Shown here in pieces: positions 61,991-64,000 of a stretch of 64,000 bases of DNA. How positions within the stretch are numbered: position 1 is the stretch's first letter; each line of letters opens with the position of its first letter. The stretch comes from a virus, in the IMG/VR virus record IMGVR_UViG_3300044846_005371, positions 56,169-120,168 of that record. The stretch is one strand, 5' to 3'. The notes under the pieces were generated by a model. It had not been told where the DNA came from. It did no database searches and saw only the letters and a program-made list of their open reading frames with translations. The position numbers were made by a program, and so were the translations under genes.

Positions 61991-62596
61991 ATGGCTTACA
62001 CAAGAGAGCAAATTGAAAAAGCAGTTACTGCTAAAGGCTACAAATGGTTTTCTGATGATTCTAACAAGGGATTTGATGTTAACATCGTCGGAGTTAGAAA
62101 TTCAGCAACTGGTAAAAATGTAACCAACCTGTTTGATGATACTTTAACTCTATCATTTAAGGAAAATGGAGTTTGGAAATTCTACGAATGGAGAATCACA
62201 ACTGATCCTGGTCGCAAAGCAGTATTGGAGTTCCATAATCCAAATGGAGTAGGTCGCCTTGTCCCAGGACAATATCGTGGAGTATGGAAGATAGATTTAC
62301 ACCAAGGAAAATACAAAGCTCTTTGTCAGAGACTTGGTAATGTTAAGGTGTACCGTGACAAGAACAAGGACATGACCTTTAATGAATCAGTTGTTCAAGA
62401 AGGCATGTTCGGAATCAATATTCACAGATCTAATCCAAAAACTGAGTCAGAATACGTTGAAAACTGGAGCGAAGGCTGTCAAGTATTCAAAAGAGTTAAA
62501 GATTTTAATGAATTTATGGCAATTTGCGAAAAAGCTGCCGCTATTCACGGTAATAAATTCTCTTATACTTTGTTGGAAAGTTCTGAGATTGCATAA
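61991..62596 (+). CDS. L,D-transpeptidase-like (YkuD-type) protein
   Basis: The ATG at 61991 gives 201 residues; the longer frame from 61916 overlaps the upstream gene. GINIHRSNP (H145) and, 15 residues later, NWSEGCQVF (S160-x-G-C163) match the His and S-x-G-C catalytic motifs of L,D-transpeptidases, with the order and spacing of YkuD domains. Residues 75-110 (LEFHNPNGVGRLVPGQYRGVW) supply the preceding strands. The usual Arg after GC is replaced. No signal peptide. It may act on peptidoglycan during lysis or entry; endolysin function is inferred. Confidence 0.6.
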   Translation: MAYTREQIEKAVTAKGYKWFSDDSNKGFDVNIVGVRNSATGKNVTNLFDDTLTLSFKENGVWKFYEWRITTDPGRKAVLEFHNPNGVGRLVPGQYRGVWKIDLHQGKYKALCQRLGNVKVYRDKNKDMTFNESVVQEGMFGINIHRSNPKTESEYVENWSEGCQVFKRVKDFNEFMAICEKAAAIHGNKFSYTLLESSEIA

Positions 62597-62614
62597 ACTT
62601 TAGATTAGCTACAT

Positions 62615-62624
62615 AGTATAAGAC
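62615..62624 (+). promoter_or_regulatory. GTATAAGA-type promoter element
   Basis: AGTATAAGAC lies 4 nt before the ATG at 62629 and is the same as 15464-15473. Confidence 0.5.
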
Positions 62625-62628
62625 TGAC

Positions 62629-63066
62629 ATGTCGGAAGAAAGTAGCAAAATCAAGATAGCTGATAAGTTTAAGAAGCGCCGAGACGAAGTTTCAGCCGAA
62701 ATTTACGAAGGTATCGTTAAACTATCTAATCTAAAAACCTTAAAAGATGCCCAAGTTGAGATGCTGTCGTTGAGACAGCGTCTCCTTGAGGACAATCATA
62801 CTCTATTAGAGCACATCTCAACTCTTCGTAAAAAATATCGTGACGAGCGTGGCGAAGAGATGGAAAAACTTTCAAGGAATCTGCAGCTTCGTTACCAAGC
62901 TAATGAAAAAACAGTAGTTATTGATAGAGCCACTTCAACAACTAAAGAATATTTGGAACTATTCGAGAATCAAGTATCATTCTTTAACGAATCAATAAAG
63001 ACAATAGATAATGTAATCTTTGGAATAAAGACTCGACTCGACATAGAAAAAACTCTAGGATTGTAA
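62629..63066 (+). CDS. uvsY: UvsY-like recombination mediator
   Basis: The protein has 145 residues (T4 UvsY has 137). Helical, with a basic N-terminus and a C-terminal helix (TTKEYLELFENQVSFFNESIKTIDNVI) that parallels the oligomerising end of UvsY. It lies directly upstream of uvsW, with the stop overlapping its ATG; in T4 uvsY and uvsW are also neighbours. UvsY loads UvsX on gp32-coated ssDNA. Assigned by size, helix pattern and synteny. Confidence 0.7.
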   Translation: MSEESSKIKIADKFKKRRDEVSAEIYEGIVKLSNLKTLKDAQVEMLSLRQRLLEDNHTLLEHISTLRKKYRDERGEEMEKLSRNLQLRYQANEKTVVIDRATSTTKEYLELFENQVSFFNESIKTIDNVIFGIKTRLDIEKTLGL

Positions 63067-64000
63067 TGCTAACCTTCAAGGTCTCTGAAGATAGAAAATG
63101 GATAGAACTTTTAGACTTCTCATTAAATAGCGAAAGAACTTCGCTATTTTCTTTTTTTAAGAAGAAATCTAAACAGGCTGACTTCAATGTGTTAGTCGAT
63201 CGTGGTATTTGGGATGGAAATGATGTCTTTATCACAAAGGAAGGCAAAATTTCAATAGGTCTATGGAAAGAGATCTACAAGTTCAGTGATCATACTGGAT
63301 ATGAAGTTTCTATAGAAGGATTGGATGAGCTTCTTTCAACTTATCCCGATAGAGAAGAGTACGACACTTATGTAAATTCTCTTCTATCTAATGTAGTTGA
63401 TGAACGTGGCTATCCTATAGTTCCTCGTGATTATCAGGCAGAAGGAGCATATCGTGCAATCAAATACAAGTTCTGTACTGAGGAATTAGCAACATCTGCC
63501 GGAAAGACCCTCATCTTTTACATATACAACTCGTACCTTAGGGACACTGGAACCATCACAAGTAAGAAGAAGTCCCTTATGATCGTCCCAAATGTTTCCC
63601 TAGTAGGCCAGACTGCTGAAAAGTTTGAACTGTATTCGGCAAATGCTAAAAAATGGAAAGTACATGTGGTTGGAGGCAAGAACAAATTCAATCAGAAGCA
63701 ATTTGATGAATGTGAGATCTTTATCTCAACATACCAGAGCCTGCAGAACTTTCCAGCTGAATTCTTTAAAGTATTTTCAGTAGTTAACGTTGACGAGACT
63801 CATAAGTCTAGAGGAAATACGATTAAGCAAATTATTGAATCTTGCACAAATTGGGATTACAAGCTAGGATTATCTGGAACTGTTAAGATTGACGAGAAAT
63901 ACTCGGATTTCTATAAGATGCAGGAAAATGTAGGCCCACTTGTTATGGTACTTTCGGCAAAGCACCTTATAGATAATAAGTATTCACCAAATATTAAGAT
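63066..64000 (+). CDS. uvsW: UvsW-like superfamily 2 helicase, 3' end outside window
   Basis: The ATG at 63066 overlaps the uvsY stop; 311 codons are visible before the window ends. The N-terminal 110 residues are the UvsW accessory domain (VLVDRGIWDGND, FSDHTGYEVSIEGLDELL). Then RDYQAEGAYRAI (Q-motif region), Walker A TSAGKTLI, motif Ia LMIVPNVSLVGQT, motif Ib STYQSL, motif II VDETHKS and motif III LGLSGT. UvsW processes R-loops and stalled forks. Only the second motor domain is missing, by truncation at the window edge. Confidence 0.92.
   Translation, partial: MLTFKVSEDRKWIELLDFSLNSERTSLFSFFKKKSKQADFNVLVDRGIWDGNDVFITKEGKISIGLWKEIYKFSDHTGYEVSIEGLDELLSTYPDREEYDTYVNSLLSNVVDERGYPIVPRDYQAEGAYRAIKYKFCTEELATSAGKTLIFYIYNSYLRDTGTITSKKKSLMIVPNVSLVGQTAEKFELYSANAKKWKVHVVGGKNKFNQKQFDECEIFISTYQSLQNFPAEFFKVFSVVNVDETHKSRGNTIKQIIESCTNWDYKLGLSGTVKIDEKYSDFYKMQENVGPLVMVLSAKHLIDNKYSPNIK

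Noticed and set aside
1-64000. tRNA genes, CRISPR arrays, insertion sequences and homing endonucleases
   Set aside because: Nearly all bases are in coding frames; I saw no cloverleaf-capable gap, transposase or HNH/GIY-YIG gene.

Overview
The window is a densely packed, AT-rich stretch of a large T4-like myovirus genome. Sixty-nine genes lie on both strands with almost no intergenic DNA, and I saw no tRNA, rRNA, CRISPR array or insertion sequence. T4-type genes recognised from motifs are tail sheath gp18, tail tube gp19, tail terminator gp15, major capsid protein gp23, prohead protease gp21, baseplate hub, spike and gp53-like wedge proteins, DNA polymerase gp43 (N-terminal part only), UvsX, UvsY and UvsW, helicase gp41, gp46/gp47, and topoisomerase II gp39/gp52. 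The host is probably a member of the Bacteroidota: starts are preceded by A/T-rich leaders without Shine-Dalgarno sequences, and some putative promoters look like the Bacteroidota TAnnTTTG box. The host assignment is inference.

Layout. 1-6.3 kb: end of a large virion protein, a collagen/beta-propeller fibre-like protein, and an opposing unknown gene. 6.4-12.4 kb: late + strand genes (virion protein, gp15-like, DUF5872, cupin-like, Cys-rich, DUF5824, SET domain, small virion protein). 12.4-15.4 kb: sheath on the - strand. 15.5-27.8 kb: + strand nucleotide and replication genes (dUTPase, polymerase N-half, UvsX, gp41, gp47, gp46, thymidylate-synthase-family enzyme, dCMP deaminase). 27.9-30.9 kb: - strand tail tube and small virion or internal proteins. 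31-39.2 kb: + strand repair and topology genes (Fpg/Nei, cyclic-phosphate receiver protein, XPD/DinG-like helicase, topoisomerase II with a DnaA domain IV-like protein between its subunits, a ferritin-like protein and a 2H phosphoesterase). 39.3-54 kb: - strand head and baseplate block (MCP, protease-scaffold fusion, DnaJ, spike, hub, wedge and a metallophosphoesterase). 54-58.5 kb: - strand cassette of HAD phosphatase, P-loop kinase, small cargo-like protein and a ligase/nucleotidyltransferase fusion. 58.6-64 kb: secreted CAP protein, cargo-like proteins, L,D-transpeptidase-like protein, UvsY-like and UvsW (cut by the window end).

Regulation. A T4-like late promoter element (ATAAATAATAAAAA and variants) sits 10-20 nt upstream of most structural genes on both strands. 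Replication genes instead show GTATAAGA-type or TATATT-type elements. Four strong hairpin terminators sit between convergent genes.

Three observations stand out. First, many unrelated small proteins share an N-terminal F-x-x-[FY]-x-x-[LIF]-x-E motif resembling T4 capsid-targeting sequences, which points to a set of capsid-packaged cargo proteins. Second, end-repair-type enzymes (HAD phosphatase, kinase, KxDG ligase-like/HIGH-nucleotidyltransferase fusion, cyclic-phosphate receiver protein, 2H phosphoesterase) suggest a nucleic-acid repair or anti-defence system. Third, the prohead protease is fused to a scaffold with 14-residue repeats and appears to contain an internal late promoter and a nested scaffold start.
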